Shown: piece after piece, positions 21,527-31,545 of the stretch
Position numbering within the stretch: position 1 is the first letter of the stretch
How the letters are laid out: every line of letters begins with the position of its first letter
Assembly: GCF_032452875.1 (NCBI RefSeq)
Contig: NC_083869.1
Location: 127,416,001 to 127,480,000 of the forward strand
Origin: Bos javanicus
Lineage: Eukaryota > Chordata > Mammalia > Artiodactyla > Bovidae
DNA: 64,000 nt
Direction of reading: 5' to 3'
Notes under the pieces: generated by a model
Seen by the model: the letters and a program-made list of their open reading frames with translations, nothing else
Databases searched by the model: none
What the model was told of the DNA's origin: nothing
Made by a program: the position numbers and the translations under genes

Positions 21527-21580
21527 CGGGGCGGGGCGAAGGCCGGCCAGGCCCCGCCCCCGCCCCCGCCCCCGCCCCTC
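21527..21580 (-). promoter_or_regulatory. LDLRAP1: GC-box cluster (Sp/KLF-type sites) of the LDLRAP1 promoter
   Basis: On the minus strand, 21,551-21,579 reads as four or five overlapping GGGGCGGGG units, and a further GGGGCGGGGC lies on the plus strand at about 21,528-21,537. They start about 140-190 bp upstream of the ATG. No TATA box is seen. The transcription start itself cannot be placed. Confidence 0.7.
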
Positions 21581-21761
21581 CTCTCGCCCCGCCCTGCCTC
21601 TGCCCAGCTCCCCAAGGCTGTCTAGACAAAGGGCGCCCCCGAGGCCTCGAGCAGAGCCGTAGACGCCCTGTCTCTTACTCTCTGTCTCTCTCCCCAAGCC
21701 CCTTATTTCCCACCTGGTAGGGGGCTGAGAGTCCGAGAGCCGCCGCCCCGCCTCAGGAGTC

Positions 21762-22247
21762 AGTCAGTCAGTCAGTCAGTCCAATCGCTCAGTGGTGTCC
21801 GACTCTTTGCGACCCCATGGACTGCAGCACGCCAGGCCTCCCTGTCCATCACCAACTACCGGAGCCTACTCAAACTCATGTCCATTGAGTCCGTGATGTC
21901 ATCCAACCATCTCATCCTCTGTCGTCCGCTTCTCCCCTCGCCTTCAATCTTTCCCAACGTCAGGGTCTTTTCCAATGAGTCAGTTCTTCGCATCAGGTGG
22001 CCAAAGTATTGGAGTTTCAGCTTCAGCATCAGTCTTTCCAATGATATTCAGGACTGATTTCCTTTAGGATGGACTGGTTGGATCTCCTTGCAGTCCAAGG
22101 GACTCTCAAGAGTCCTGTCCAACACCATAGTTCAAAAGCATCAATTCTTTGCCACTCAGCTTTCTTTATAGTCCAACTCTCACATCCATACATGACCACT
22201 GGAAAAACCATAGCCTTGACTAGAGAGACCTTTGTTGGCAAAGTAAG
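21762..22247 (-). mobile_element. BovB LINE, 5'-truncated
   Basis: Minus-strand 3' end. (CAGT)5 replaces the usual GTTCA tail. The stretch decodes on the minus strand to MPTKVSLVKAMVFPVVMYGC, then CESWTIKKAEWQRIDAFEL, then LKLKLQYFGHLMRRTDSLEK, with one frame change near 22,030. It lies about 370 bp upstream of the LDLRAP1 ATG, at the edge of the CpG island. Confidence 0.95.
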
Positions 22248-22289
22248 GAGGTGTGGGAGGCGAGGGCCTAGAATTTAAAGACCACTAAA

Positions 22290-22360
22290 AAGTACTTGGA
22301 GACCATTTTACAGATGGGGAGACTGAGGGCAGGAGACAGGAAGCTTGTCCAAGAGAAATG
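22290..22360 (-). mobile_element. MIR SINE fragment (minus orientation)
   Basis: CATTTTACAGATGGGGAGAC, then TGAGGGCAGG. Confidence 0.5.
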
Positions 22361-22609
22361 TGATGACCACAGCAGTGGGGGGTGGGGGCAGGGGGGAGCT
22401 TGGAAAGAGAGCTGTTGGTGGTAGAACTTTGCTGGAAACAGGGCAGGAATATAAGGTTGGCCTGAGCAAGACTCACTGGACACTTGACTCACCCGACAGA
22501 CTCAGCCTGTTCCCTTACTCCACTTGGACCCTCTGGGCTGCCCCCTGCCCATCTTACTCCCCAGGTAGCCTCAGATGTGGTGTGGTCTTGATGTGATGCT
22601 CTGAGGTAT

Positions 22610-22705
22610 GGGAAAAGGAGCCTCAGCTCTAAAAATGACTTGCTATGTGACCTCAGGCAATTCCTTCCCGTCTGGGCCTTATTCGTTACTTGCGAAGTCG
22701 GATGA
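22610..22705 (+). mobile_element. MIR SINE fragment
   Basis: GACTTGCTATGTGACCTCAG, then GGCAATTCCTTCCCG. Confidence 0.5.
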
Positions 22706-22802
22706 GATCCTGTCTAGCGACCCTTCCAATGTGTCAGACCTTGACCCAGACCCTGCCATCCTTTCGAGGAGGCAATTCCAGGGGCGTCTGGATTTTAGAC
22801 TT

Positions 22803-23012
22803 GGGGCTTCACTGATGGCTCAGGCAGTAAAGAATCTGCCTGCAATGCAGGAGACCAGGGTTTGATCCCTGGGTTGGGAAGATCCCCTGGAGAAGGGAAG
22901 GGCTACCCACTCCAGTACTCTTGCCTGGAGAATCCCACGGACAGAGTAGCCTGGCAGGCTACAGTCCATGGGATCACAAAGAGTCAGACACAACTAAACA
23001 ACTAACACTTTA
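22803..23012 (+). mobile_element. Bov-tA SINE
   Basis: GGGGCTTCACTGATGGCTCA through CAAAGAGTCAGACACAAC. Complete plus-strand copy. Confidence 0.92.
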
Positions 23013-23469
23013 CTGGATTCTAGAATTCCTCAAGCACAGATGTTCTAAGTCTAGAATTCTCTCTAGAATCCTGTGCCTGGCTCTCAAGCTTTACCAAAGG
23101 GAGTTAGGAGGAGAACCACATATCCAGGCCACCGCCCAGTTTCTTCTTGGAGGAGGTGGGTGTGTTGCCTCAGCAAGGTGACTGCAGCCTCTGGGATTTT
23201 TCTGGCTCAGAAGGCAGGAGTCCTGTTCTCATGATGGGGGAAAGAGAGATCTGTGCTGTCCCCAGTGGAACAGGGAGGCTGACATTCCTCTCTCAGTTTA
23301 TAAACTAAGTGCTTTTTCGGCCATTCTGTCCTTTGCTCCAACAACACTGCAGCCAGCAGTAGACCCACTTACAGATAAGAGCCCGAGGCCTGGGAGAGAA
23401 GCCAGGATGGAGTTCAAAGCCAGTCCCTTAGGCCAGAGTAGAATGTCAGGGGTCTGAAACCAGCTTTCC

Positions 23470-23580
23470 TTCTTTTAGTGGTTGTGAATTCACCTTTCTG
23501 AGCCGCAGCTGTGTAAGAGGCAACAATACCTATTCCACAGGCTGTTGTAAGGAATAAATAACATGAGTTGGAAAAGCTGA
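23470..23580 (+). mobile_element. MIR SINE fragment
   Basis: CACCTTTCTGAGCCGCAGC, then AACAATACCTATTCCACAGG and GAATAAATAACATGAG. Confidence 0.6.
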
Positions 23581-23589
23581 ATCCTCTCC

Positions 23590-23800
23590 TTAAGAACTCA
23601 CCTATAAAGTTGCCGCTTCCAGGAAGCTTTCCAGGCTGCCATCCATCAGTTAGACTTTTCCCTGCGGGATGCCACAGGCCTGAGCTTTTGGCAGTCGCGG
23701 CTTCCCGTTTCTACTCTATTTGCCTCCACCAGACTTTGTGTCCTTCAAGGGCAGTAGGTTTTTCTGATTTACTTCTGAAGCCCAAATGCCTAGCAAGGGG
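23590..23800 (+). mobile_element. L2 LINE fragment (weak)
   Basis: GCTTCCAGGAAGCTTTCCAG, then TTGTGTCCTTCAAGGGCAG, in L2 order. Strongly diverged. Confidence 0.4.
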
Positions 23801-24269
23801 TCCAAATGGAGTTGGAACACACCGTTTCTTTCCTTCTTCCCTCCCTTCCTCCCTCTCTCCAGCTTTTCACCACAGCAGACTAACTTCTCCTGCAAAGGGC
23901 TTTGGTGATGTGTAGGTAGGTCCCCAGGGGTGAGCGTCCCAGCCCTGAGCCAGGTAGGCCCTGGGGAAGAGAGAAGATTCTGGAGCTTGAAGGAAAAGTA
24001 ATCACCTAGGCCTGGCTGGTGAAGGGCAGCTGGTGGTGTCCGGCTGGCAGGGGGCACCATATGGGCCCGGTAAGCAGGCAAGCCTGGGCACTCTATGCCG
24101 CGGTGAGGCTGTTTCCAGGGCCATCACATCCTCCCGGAGGTGGCTTGCTGGGAGCAGTCAGCCGTGCATCCCCTGCAGAGGGGCAGCCTGCTTGTGCCCC
24201 TTCTGCCAGCCCCAGAAACAGAAGCAGAAACAGAAGGTCAGAGCTGCGAGGGGCCTCCTCTAAGGTCAC

Positions 24270-24378
24270 CATGTCCAAACCCTCATTTCATAAGTGAGGA
24301 GCCTGAGGCCCAGAAAAGGGCAGAGACTCGCCCAAGGTCACACAGCCAGGCAAGACCAGAAGCCAAGTCTCTTGCCTC
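24270..24378 (-). mobile_element. MIR SINE fragment (minus orientation)
   Basis: TTTCATAAGTGAGGAGCCTG, then CGCCCAAGGTCACACAGCC. Confidence 0.65.
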
Positions 24379-24754
24379 CTAGTTTGGATGCTAATGAAAA
24401 CAGAGAGAGAGCAAAGAAATCTGGAAAATACACTAGTATTCAAGGAGTTTTAAGGTAGTTTTTCTTTTTGCTTATCTGATCTAACTTCGTAAAAATTTTT
24501 ACGATGATCTTTAATAATCAGAAAGGAAAACACAATAAAACGGAGGGAAAAGCTACCTATGGGAGTAAGTGGCTTTTGTCTTTAGGAAAATGGTATCAGA
24601 ATTGTAATCTTACTGTCCCCTCCCCCACTGGGCCCTCTTGGGAGCCCAGTGAGACAGTGGCTGCCAGGGAGCTGGTAGGGCTCTCAGTTTCTCTCCTGCT
24701 GCCACTTGGGCTTGCAGTGGGATCAAGACCAAAGCCTTAGGCTGGGATCAGGAG

Positions 24755-24796
24755 CCCTGATTTCCTCCTGACCAGCCCTGATTTCCTCCTGACCAG
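24755..24796. repeat. 21-bp perfect tandem duplication
   Basis: Two adjacent identical copies of a 21-bp unit (24,755-24,775 and 24,776-24,796) containing CTGATTTCCTCCTGACC. Confidence 0.9.
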
Positions 24797-24867
24797 GTCT
24801 CAGTTTTTCCATCTGTAAAATGGGAGTTTTTACAGTACAGTATGTATTCTGGCCCTCTACCCTCCAC

Positions 24868-25515
24868 TAGCAGAGCACAGTGGTAAAACCCATGGGCACT
24901 GGAGTCTGGGATTCCATCTCCCCCTCTTCTTTACTCTATGACTTTAGGCAAGTCATTTATATTCCACAGGCCTCCGTTTCCTCATCTGTAAAAATGGGTG
25001 GCTGTCTATTATACAGAGGGAAATAAATCAGAAAGAGAAAAACAAATATCATGTATTAACGCATATATGTGGAAGCTAGAAAGATGTTGCTGATGAACCT
25101 ATTTGCAGGGTGGCAGTGGAGATACAGACATAGAGAAGAGGTTTGTGAACACAGGGGCAGGAAAGAGCAGGTTGGACGAATGGAGAGAGTAGCCTGGAAA
25201 CATATACACTACCATATGTAAAACAGATAGCCAGTGGGAATTTGCTGTATGACTCAGGGATTTCAAATCAGGGCTCTGTGACAACCTAGAGGAGTGGGAG
25301 GTGGGAGGGAGGTTCAGGAGGGCGGGCACATATGTATACCTATAGCTGATTCATGTTGATGTATGGCAGAAACCAACACAATATGGTAAAGCAATTATCC
25401 TTCAATTAAAAATAAACAAACTTCAAAAAAAATGGGTGGCTGTGAGGATTAAAAGAATTAATGTTTGGGACATCTTTAGAATTATGCCTGCGTATAATAA
25501 GTGTGATTTATGTCA
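24868..25515 (+). mobile_element. MIR SINE split by an L1 insertion
   Basis: The plus-strand MIR runs from AGAGCACAGTGGTAAAAC to TTTCCTCATCTGTAAAAATG. It resumes after the L1 at GTGAGGATTAAAAGAATTAA. The two halves join at the target-site duplication of the L1. Confidence 0.75.
25006..25427 (+). mobile_element. Ruminant L1 3'-UTR fragment with target-site duplication
   Basis: CATATATGTGGAAGCTAGAA, then GATGAACCTATTTGCAGGG, then CATATGTATACCTATAGCTG and GCAATTATCCTTCAATTAAA match bovine-type L1 3' ends. It is flanked by 16-bp direct repeats (AAAAATGGGTGGCTGT) at 24,990-25,005 and 25,428-25,443, next to the A-rich tail. No coding sequence remains. Confidence 0.88.
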
Positions 25516-25916
25516 CATATTTTAATAAAACTCAAATCTTGTTCCTCATGTGAAGGTGAACGTGGACAGTGAAGATGGAGTAGTTATTATTATCCTAGTT
25601 CTTGACTGGCTCCCAGAGATGGGAGCTCTCTTGGGACTGGAACCAGCCTGAGCTGTAGGTAGTTTGCCCTCTCCCCAGAGCCGCCTGTCCCCCACTCCCC
25701 TCAGACCCAGGTCTGACACAGCCTTTTATCCCTGGAATCTGAGGGTACCTGGGTTACTGCCCAGGGATTTCTGCTTTGACTTGCTTTCACCCACCCCACA
25801 AGGCCTCTCCTGCCTGCGGTGTTCCACGGTCCCAGTCCCCAATCAATCAATCACCTCTGAACCTTTCCCTCCGCAGAACCTTTCCATGCTGCTTCCTCGT
25901 GCAGAAATGTGCAGCC

Positions 25917-26125
25917 AGGGACTTCCCTGGTGGTTAGTGGCTAAGACTCCAGGCTCCCAGTGCAGGGCTCCAGGTTCAATCCCTGGTCAGGGCACTAAAT
26001 CCCACATGCCACAACTGAGTCCATGTGCCACCATGAAAAGATCCCTCGTGACCCAGCCAGATCCCGCATACTGCAGCTAAGACCCAGTGCAGTCAAACAA
26101 ACAAACAAATAAATAATAGAAAAGA
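25917..26125 (+). mobile_element. CHR-type SINE
   Basis: GGGACTTCCCTGGTGGTTAG, then CAGGTTCAATCCCTGGTCAG and CACATGCCACAACTGAG, with a CAAACAAACAAATAAATAA tail. Confidence 0.9.
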
Positions 26126-26251
26126 AAAAGAAACATCCAGCCAGATAGCCTCCTTAACTTTCCCAGCCTCCTCACCTTTCCCCAGAACATCTGGTTGGCT
26201 TCTTCCCCAGCATCCACAGATGCAGCTACCCACACACCTATCTTCCCTCCC

Positions 26252-26252
<1 letters not shown>

Positions 26253-26290
<38 letters not shown>
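26253..26290. repeat. (AC)19 microsatellite
   Basis: Uninterrupted AC dinucleotides. Likely length-polymorphic. Confidence 0.95.
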
Positions 26291-26292
<2 letters not shown>

Positions 26293-26324
26293 CTGGACGG
26301 CCGTTTGATTTTGGAGTTCTTTAT

Positions 26325-26441
26325 GAAAGTGAAAGTGTTAGTCACTCAGTCGTGTCTGACTCTTCGTGACCCCATGGACTGCAGCCCGCCAGGCTCCTCT
26401 GTCCATGGAATTCTCCTGGCAAGAATACTGGAGTGGGTTAT
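26325..26441 (-). mobile_element. BovA SINE fragment
   Basis: GTGAAAGTGTTAGTCACTCA through AAGAATACTGGAGTGGGTT. Only the BovA part is present; the tRNA-like head is missing. Confidence 0.9.
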
Positions 26442-26449
26442 ACCTGGGC

Positions 26450-26640
26450 TCTAAAACCTCCACCTATTATATATACAACCTCAGCTAGCTGGGCCTCAGT
26501 TTCTTCACCTGTACACTGAGGGCATTACCTGCTTTAAAGGGCTTTGCAAGGCTTTTGTGAGATAATATGAGGGAAGTACTTAGCCCCGTGCCTGGCATGT
26601 GACAAGTGCTCAGTAAATGGTAACACTGATTAGCATTCAT
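26450..26640 (+). mobile_element. MIR SINE
   Basis: TGGGCCTCAGTTTCTTCACC, then TTTTGTGAGATAATATGAGG, GTGCCTGGCATGTGACAAG and TGCTCAGTAAATGGTAACAC. Confidence 0.8.
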
Positions 26641-27329
26641 TTTTAAATGTATTTTTGGTGAACCTGTTTGCCTTCCCCAGCAGCTGGGCATGCCCCAAGT
26701 ACGGGACTGGAAACCATCATTCACCTCAGGGTCCTCAGGAGCCACTGACCAGTGTCTGGCCCAGGCGAGGCACTCAATACACACCCAAGAGCCGGACTTC
26801 AGCTCTGTGCTCCGGTTCTCAGAGTGCACCCAGCAAGTAGGTGACCCTCTGCAGCTGGAGAAGCAGCAGCACCTAAAGGGGCTGGGGGAGGTGCTCCTGA
26901 GGGGCCTCTACTGACCCAGACCTCTCTCCTAGGTGAGACCAGCAGCTGTCTCCCCCTTAGCCTGGGCATCCATAAGGCTGTCTCTGGTTATGGAGCTGCT
27001 GAGCTAATTAAGAATGACAAGGCACCACGTAATTGCCAGCAATCAATGAGTTCCCTGCCTCTTCATGGCTCTCCTACCCTTGCCCTCCTTGGCACTGTCT
27101 GGCCTGGAGGTCACTGCACAGACTTGGAGGCAGGCGGAGTGGCGAAACTGAGCCCAGGCTGATGTCAGGAGACCTGGAGGCTGGCCACCTCTGCCATCCT
27201 CTTGCAGTGGGACCCTGAGCAAGGAAGTTCACTCCTCACCCTGGCTCCATTTCCCTATCTGCAGGGCTCTGGACCTCTGTGTTAAGTGGTTGGCAAGGCT
27301 GAGGGACTGGACTGCACCTTACCACATAG

Positions 27330-27475
27330 CGAGGCAGAGAGCTCCAGGCATGAATCCCAGCCCTGCCCCTTGCCAGCTGCGTGATCTAGGGCAGCCTACT
27401 TGCCATCTCTGAGCAACAGATTCCTCAGCTCCAAAATGGGATTTGTTTGAGAGCACTTACCTCTTACGAGGAGAA
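27330..27475 (+). mobile_element. MIR SINE
   Basis: GGCATGAATCCCAGCCCTGC, then GCTGCGTGATCTAGGGCAGC and CTCAGCTCCAAAATGGG. Confidence 0.65.
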
Positions 27476-27775
27476 CCTGTATTGTCTTCAACCTGTGCCT
27501 GTAACAGCGATCCCCGGACAAGCTCATCTCTTTCAAAGTGAGCTCAGAAATTAAGGGTTGAGAACTCGTAGAGCAATTTGATAGAGTTATTTTATGTCTT
27601 GAATCTCATCATGAGGAAAATAGGTTCACATTTTTTAAATTTTATTTTTCTAGTAATTCATTTTCCTTGTATTGAATGGAAGTATTGGTCTGTGACAGAT
27701 TAGAAAAATGTAAAAAACAGTTCTTCACCGCAGATGGTTTGAGAAGCACTGCTTCAGGGGACTTTGTAAATCCCA
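27476..27775. mobile_element. Old DNA-transposon-like fragment (MER5-type), weak
   Basis: CAGTTCTTCACCGCAGATGG and TTTGAGAAGCACTGCTTCAG resemble the end of a MER5-class hAT element. The rest is too diverged to be sure. Confidence 0.35.
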
Positions 27776-27827
27776 GCAGACATCATAGCAACTCACCATA
27801 ATATTTTCAGAGTTCTAGGAACTTTCA

Positions 27828-28192
27828 ACTCCTTGGCTCCTAAAGCCTACAGGACAAAGACCCAGTCTCTTTTCCTGACTTCTGAGGCCCTTCTCACCAA
27901 ACTCCCAATCTCTTTTTCCCATCTTGCCTCCTTCCCCACTACACACCCTCATCAAACCACCGTGTTCTCTCTTCCCTCAAATTTCCTATGCCTGTTTATA
28001 ACTCTGTGCCTTTTCCTGTGCTTTTCTTTCCACCTGGAATGCCCTTCTCCACATTGCCCTAAAACTGGCAAACTCCTATTCATCCTTCAGTACCCAGACC
28101 AAATGTCCACTTTAGGAAGACTTTTCCCATGCCACCCCTGCACCTGCCCCAGGCAGGGTTAGGTGCTCCCTGCTCTGTGCTCCACGGTGCAA
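27828..28192 (+). mobile_element. L2 LINE fragment
   Basis: CTCCTTGGCTCCTAAAGCCT, then CCACCTGGAATGCCCTTCTC, CCTATTCATCCTTCAGTACC and CACTTTAGGAAGACTTTTCC. A good L2 3' series. Confidence 0.75.
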
Positions 28193-28251
28193 CTTGAAAG
28201 GTGGGGGCAGGACGTTGCAGTGGTTAGGCTGCCAACAGAATCAAGTGGATT

Positions 28252-28445
28252 TCAGACTTGACTTTGCGTCTGCCTACAATGCGGGAGACCTGGGTTCAAT
28301 CCCTGGGTTGGGAAGATCTCCTGGAGAAGGAAATGGAAACCCACTCCAGTATTCTTGCCTGGAAAATCCCGTAACAGAGAAGCCTGGTAGGCTACAGTCC
28401 ATGGGGTCGCAAAGAGTTGGACGCAACTGAGCAACTTTACTTTTT
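28252..28445 (+). mobile_element. Bov-tA SINE
   Basis: GTCTGCCTACAATGCGGGAG through GTTGGACGCAACTGAGCAAC. The 5' head is slightly truncated. Confidence 0.92.
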
Positions 28446-28560
28446 GCCAGCTGTGTGATCCTGGGCAGATGATTTGATACTATTGGGCTTCATTTTTCCC
28501 ATACTGTGAGGAGTAGAGATGATATGTGAAAAGTTCCCAGCAGCGTAACACTTGGGAGAG
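28446..28560 (+). mobile_element. MIR SINE fragment
   Basis: CAGCTGTGTGATCCTGGGC, then GGGCTTCATTTTTCCCATAC. Confidence 0.6.
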
Positions 28561-29183
28561 AATCAAGATATGGCAGCGTCGTTAGTGTTAGCCCTCCTAA
28601 CCCCCAGGTTGTCTGTCTCCCTACTAGACTGCTTGTTTCCCGAGAGTAGGATGCCTGAGAGCATCTGGTGTACCTGGATGTTTCCTGTGCCCAGGGCAGG
28701 GCACGCACAGAGGCTGTGTGTTGGCCAGGGTCTCTGTCTGCTCCCTGCCCCGTGGTGCCAGTGGCTGTGGTTCCCTTGTCAGTGGAGAGGTGATCAGTCA
28801 GCTCAACCCACCATGGCCAACTTTGTTACCAAAAGTTTAACAACCAACCAGCTTGCCAATTTCTTGAATATTTAACAATCTGCTCTGTGAGACTTAGCTC
28901 CAGGGCACCTCCAGGTCTGACTGCTCTGAGCAGAAGAGCAGCCACCAACAGGCTTGGGTCCTCAGTTTGAGAGACAGGGTGCCTCCTCTGCCTGCCACCC
29001 AGCCAGCGCCTTGAGGGCCACCCAGGGAGGGGCCGTGAGGTTGGTCATGCCCCTCAAGAGGTCTTCCTCACTCATCCCCTTTCTCCGAGCCTCCAGCCCC
29101 TTTGTTCTCTGGGATAAAACTCTTAACCTCCCTCAGGAGGAAGAAGAGAAGCTGAGGTAGTGAGCCCACTGACCCATCCATCA

Positions 29184-29204
29184 TGACTCATGACTCATGA
29201 CTCT
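29184..29204 (+). promoter_or_regulatory. Tandem AP-1-like heptamers
   Basis: TGACTCA at 29,184-29,190 and 29,191-29,197, followed by TGACTCT at 29,198-29,204, head to tail without spacing. TGACTCA is the classical AP-1 site. It may equally be a 7-bp slippage repeat. Confidence 0.4.
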
Positions 29205-29648
29205 TGGGGGTCGAATCAAGGAGGGGGCTACCTCTGCAGCTAACAGTGACCAATTCTCAAGAATCCTGTCCCCCCAGTTGTTGCAGGCTGATGAAGCCCA
29301 CCCTGGCCCCAGTGTCCCTTGGTCACAGAGGGACCTGAGAAAGCTTGTGCAAACCTCCTCTCACCTCCTTCCCTTCTGTCCTTTAGTCTTTGTCCAGGCA
29401 GCTCGCACCTCTTGCCATGCCCTCCCCTTCCCTTCCCGTTCTCCACCCTGGGGCATCCTTCCCCCTTCAGTGCCCAGCCCAAGTCATTGAGTTATATACC
29501 TCCCAGGCCAGCGAAAGCCACTCTCCACACGTGGTGGGTGGCACGTCTCCCTGGGAGCCCCTTTTTCAGCTGCTTGCCCACCTGCCTTGCTCCCTCTTCC
29601 TACAGCTGTGGTTTTCTTGGGGTGCTGGTTTAAAATGCAAATTCCTGG

Positions 29649-30172
29649 GACTTCCCTGGTCCCAGACTGCAAAAATCTGCCTTGCAATTTGAAAAGACCC
29701 TGATGCTGGGAAAGACTGAAGGCGGGAGGAGAAGGGGATGACAGAGGATGAGATGGTGGGACGGCATCACCAACTCAATGGACATGAGTTTGAGTAAACT
29801 CCCAGAGCTGCTGATGGACAGGGAGGCCTGGCATGCTGCAGTCCATGGGGTCACAGAGAGTCGGATACAACTGAGCGACTGAACTGAATTTAACTGAACT
29901 TGCAACGCAAGGAACGAATGTTCAATCCCTGGTCTAGGAAGAGTCCCTGTTTTCAGTTTCACTGTTTAGGGCAACTAAGCTGGTGCGCTACAACTACTGA
30001 ACCTGTGTGCCACAATTACTGAAGCCCGAGTGCCTCAGAGCGTGTGCTCTGCAACAGAGAAGCCCCTTCAATGAGAGGCCCATACACCGAAGCTAGAGAC
30101 TTCGAAGCTGCTTCTGAAACTAGAGAAAGCCCGCACACAGAAACAAATAAATAAAAAAAATTAAATACAGAA
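29649..30172 (+). mobile_element. CHR-type SINE split by a BovB insertion
   Basis: The head is GGGACTTCCCTGGTCCCAG to CTTGCAA. It resumes at 29,906 (CGCAAGGAACG), continues CTGTGTGCCACAATTACTG and ends in an AAACAAATAAATAAAA tail. The missing middle is a BovB. Confidence 0.85.
29688..29898 (+). mobile_element. BovB 3' end nested in a SINE
   Basis: Starts GAAAAGACCCTGATGCTGGG and ends GACTGAACTGAATTTAACTG. Flanked by the 7-bp direct repeat CTTGCAA at 29,681-29,687 and 29,899-29,905, which is the target-site duplication. Confidence 0.93.
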
Positions 30173-30239
30173 ATAAAATGTTCATATTTAAAAAAAGCTC
30201 AGAGCTTCTTAGCAGTCAAAACAAAGAGGGAAACAATAA

Positions 30240-30479
30240 TAGGGGCTACTCTCTAGTTGCGGTGTGGTGTGTGGGCTTCTCATTGTGGTGGCTCCTGTTG
30301 TTACGGAGCACAGGATCTAGGTGCTAGGGCTTCAGTAGTTGCTGCACACGGGCTCAGTGGTTCTGGGGCACTGGCTTAGTTGCTCCGAGGCATGTGGAAT
30401 CTCCCCTGACCAGCGATTGAACCTGAGACCCTGGCATTACAAGGTGGATGCTTAACCACTGGACCACCAGGGAAGTCCG
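30240..30479 (-). mobile_element. CHR-type SINE
   Basis: Minus-strand copy: GGGCTTCTCATTGTGGTGGC, then AGTTGCTCCGAGGCATGTGG and CCACTGGACCACCAGGGAAG. Confidence 0.9.
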
Positions 30480-31545
30480 TCTCCTTGCATCCTGATGTTA
30501 CAGAGTGACTTATTTCTCACAATTATCACGTATGGTCTGTTTCTCCCACTAGAATGTGGGCTCCCGGAAGATGGGGCTTTGGTCCGCGTGGGTCACAGCT
30601 GATGTCCCAGGTACAGAGATGCTGGGTACATTGCCAGTGCCCAGTGAATGTTCAGGGGATGTTGCATGAATGGCTATGACCTGTGAAGGCTGGGGCCCAT
30701 CAGCCTTTCCACTTCCTGGCCATCTGGGCTCCAGGCCCTCCCCCTGTCCATTTTCACGCAAACAACTCACATTAGAACCTTTGTGGTTCTGGCACTTCCT
30801 TTTCAGACCTCAGTGCTTCAGCCTTTCTGCCTCCTGCCCTCCACAGCATTGTCGGTGTGAATGGCAGCTGCCCTGACGGCTGCAGTAAGAGCTCCCCAGA
30901 CGCCTGCACCACAGGCTTCTCTCCTTCCTGGAATTCCTTAGGTCACTTCCATCCATTGTCTTTGGGTGCAGCTTCTTGAGCTGATCTTTCCAGCACGGGA
31001 GGATTCCCTTGCTGGGTTCCCCATCTGCTGCCAGGTTCAAATCCTTTTTGGCTCCAAATCCTCTCTTGGGGTTTCCTTGGTCTCTTCTGCCTCTGACGGC
31101 CAGGGTGACTTTGGGCAAGCCAGCTACTCTTTTCTGGGGAGATCCTTGTGAAATAAGGGGGGAGGGGCTGCCTTTGCCCACCTCCCAGGGAAGGGCAGCA
31201 GAGGCCTGTGTCCTTTGAGGAATAATGATGACAGTGAAGGTTACTTCTCTTTCATTTGAGCCACCGTCAGTCTTGCAACTGGGTGCTTCATGATCCCACT
31301 CTCTCTTCCACTTTAGTTACACAAGAAACAGCCATCTTTCACTGCAGTTGCCACCACCTCCTGGCCATTCAATCCTTCTCACATGTGGGAGGGGACAAAG
31401 CTCACTACGTGGGTATACTCCAGGCTCTGTCCCCACTTCTCCTAAAAAGAACTCTGATTTTTATATTCAGCCATTTCTCCCCCTTCACTATTCTGTTGTT
31501 GAGGTATAAGACTCAACACGTCTTTCCTGAGCCAAAAAAAAAAAA

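Larger units (their letters stand above)
20500..21660. promoter_or_regulatory. LDLRAP1: CpG island over LDLRAP1 exon 1 and promoter
   Basis: Sustained high GC content and many CpG dinucleotides extend from intron 1 across the first exon to about 270 bp upstream of the ATG. No repeat intrudes. This is the usual architecture of a broadly expressed, TATA-less promoter. The island explains the many long spurious open frames here on both strands. Confidence 0.85.

Noticed and set aside
20852..21625. 257-codon plus-strand open frame antisense to LDLRAP1 exon 1
   Set aside because: It lies wholly in the CpG island, is Pro/Arg/Ala-rich and has no domain or splice context. Stop codons are rare in such DNA.
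20600..21697. 365-codon minus-strand open frame
   Set aside because: Only its middle part (21,301-21,391) is the real LDLRAP1 exon 1. Downstream of the donor the frame is intron, kept open by high GC content.
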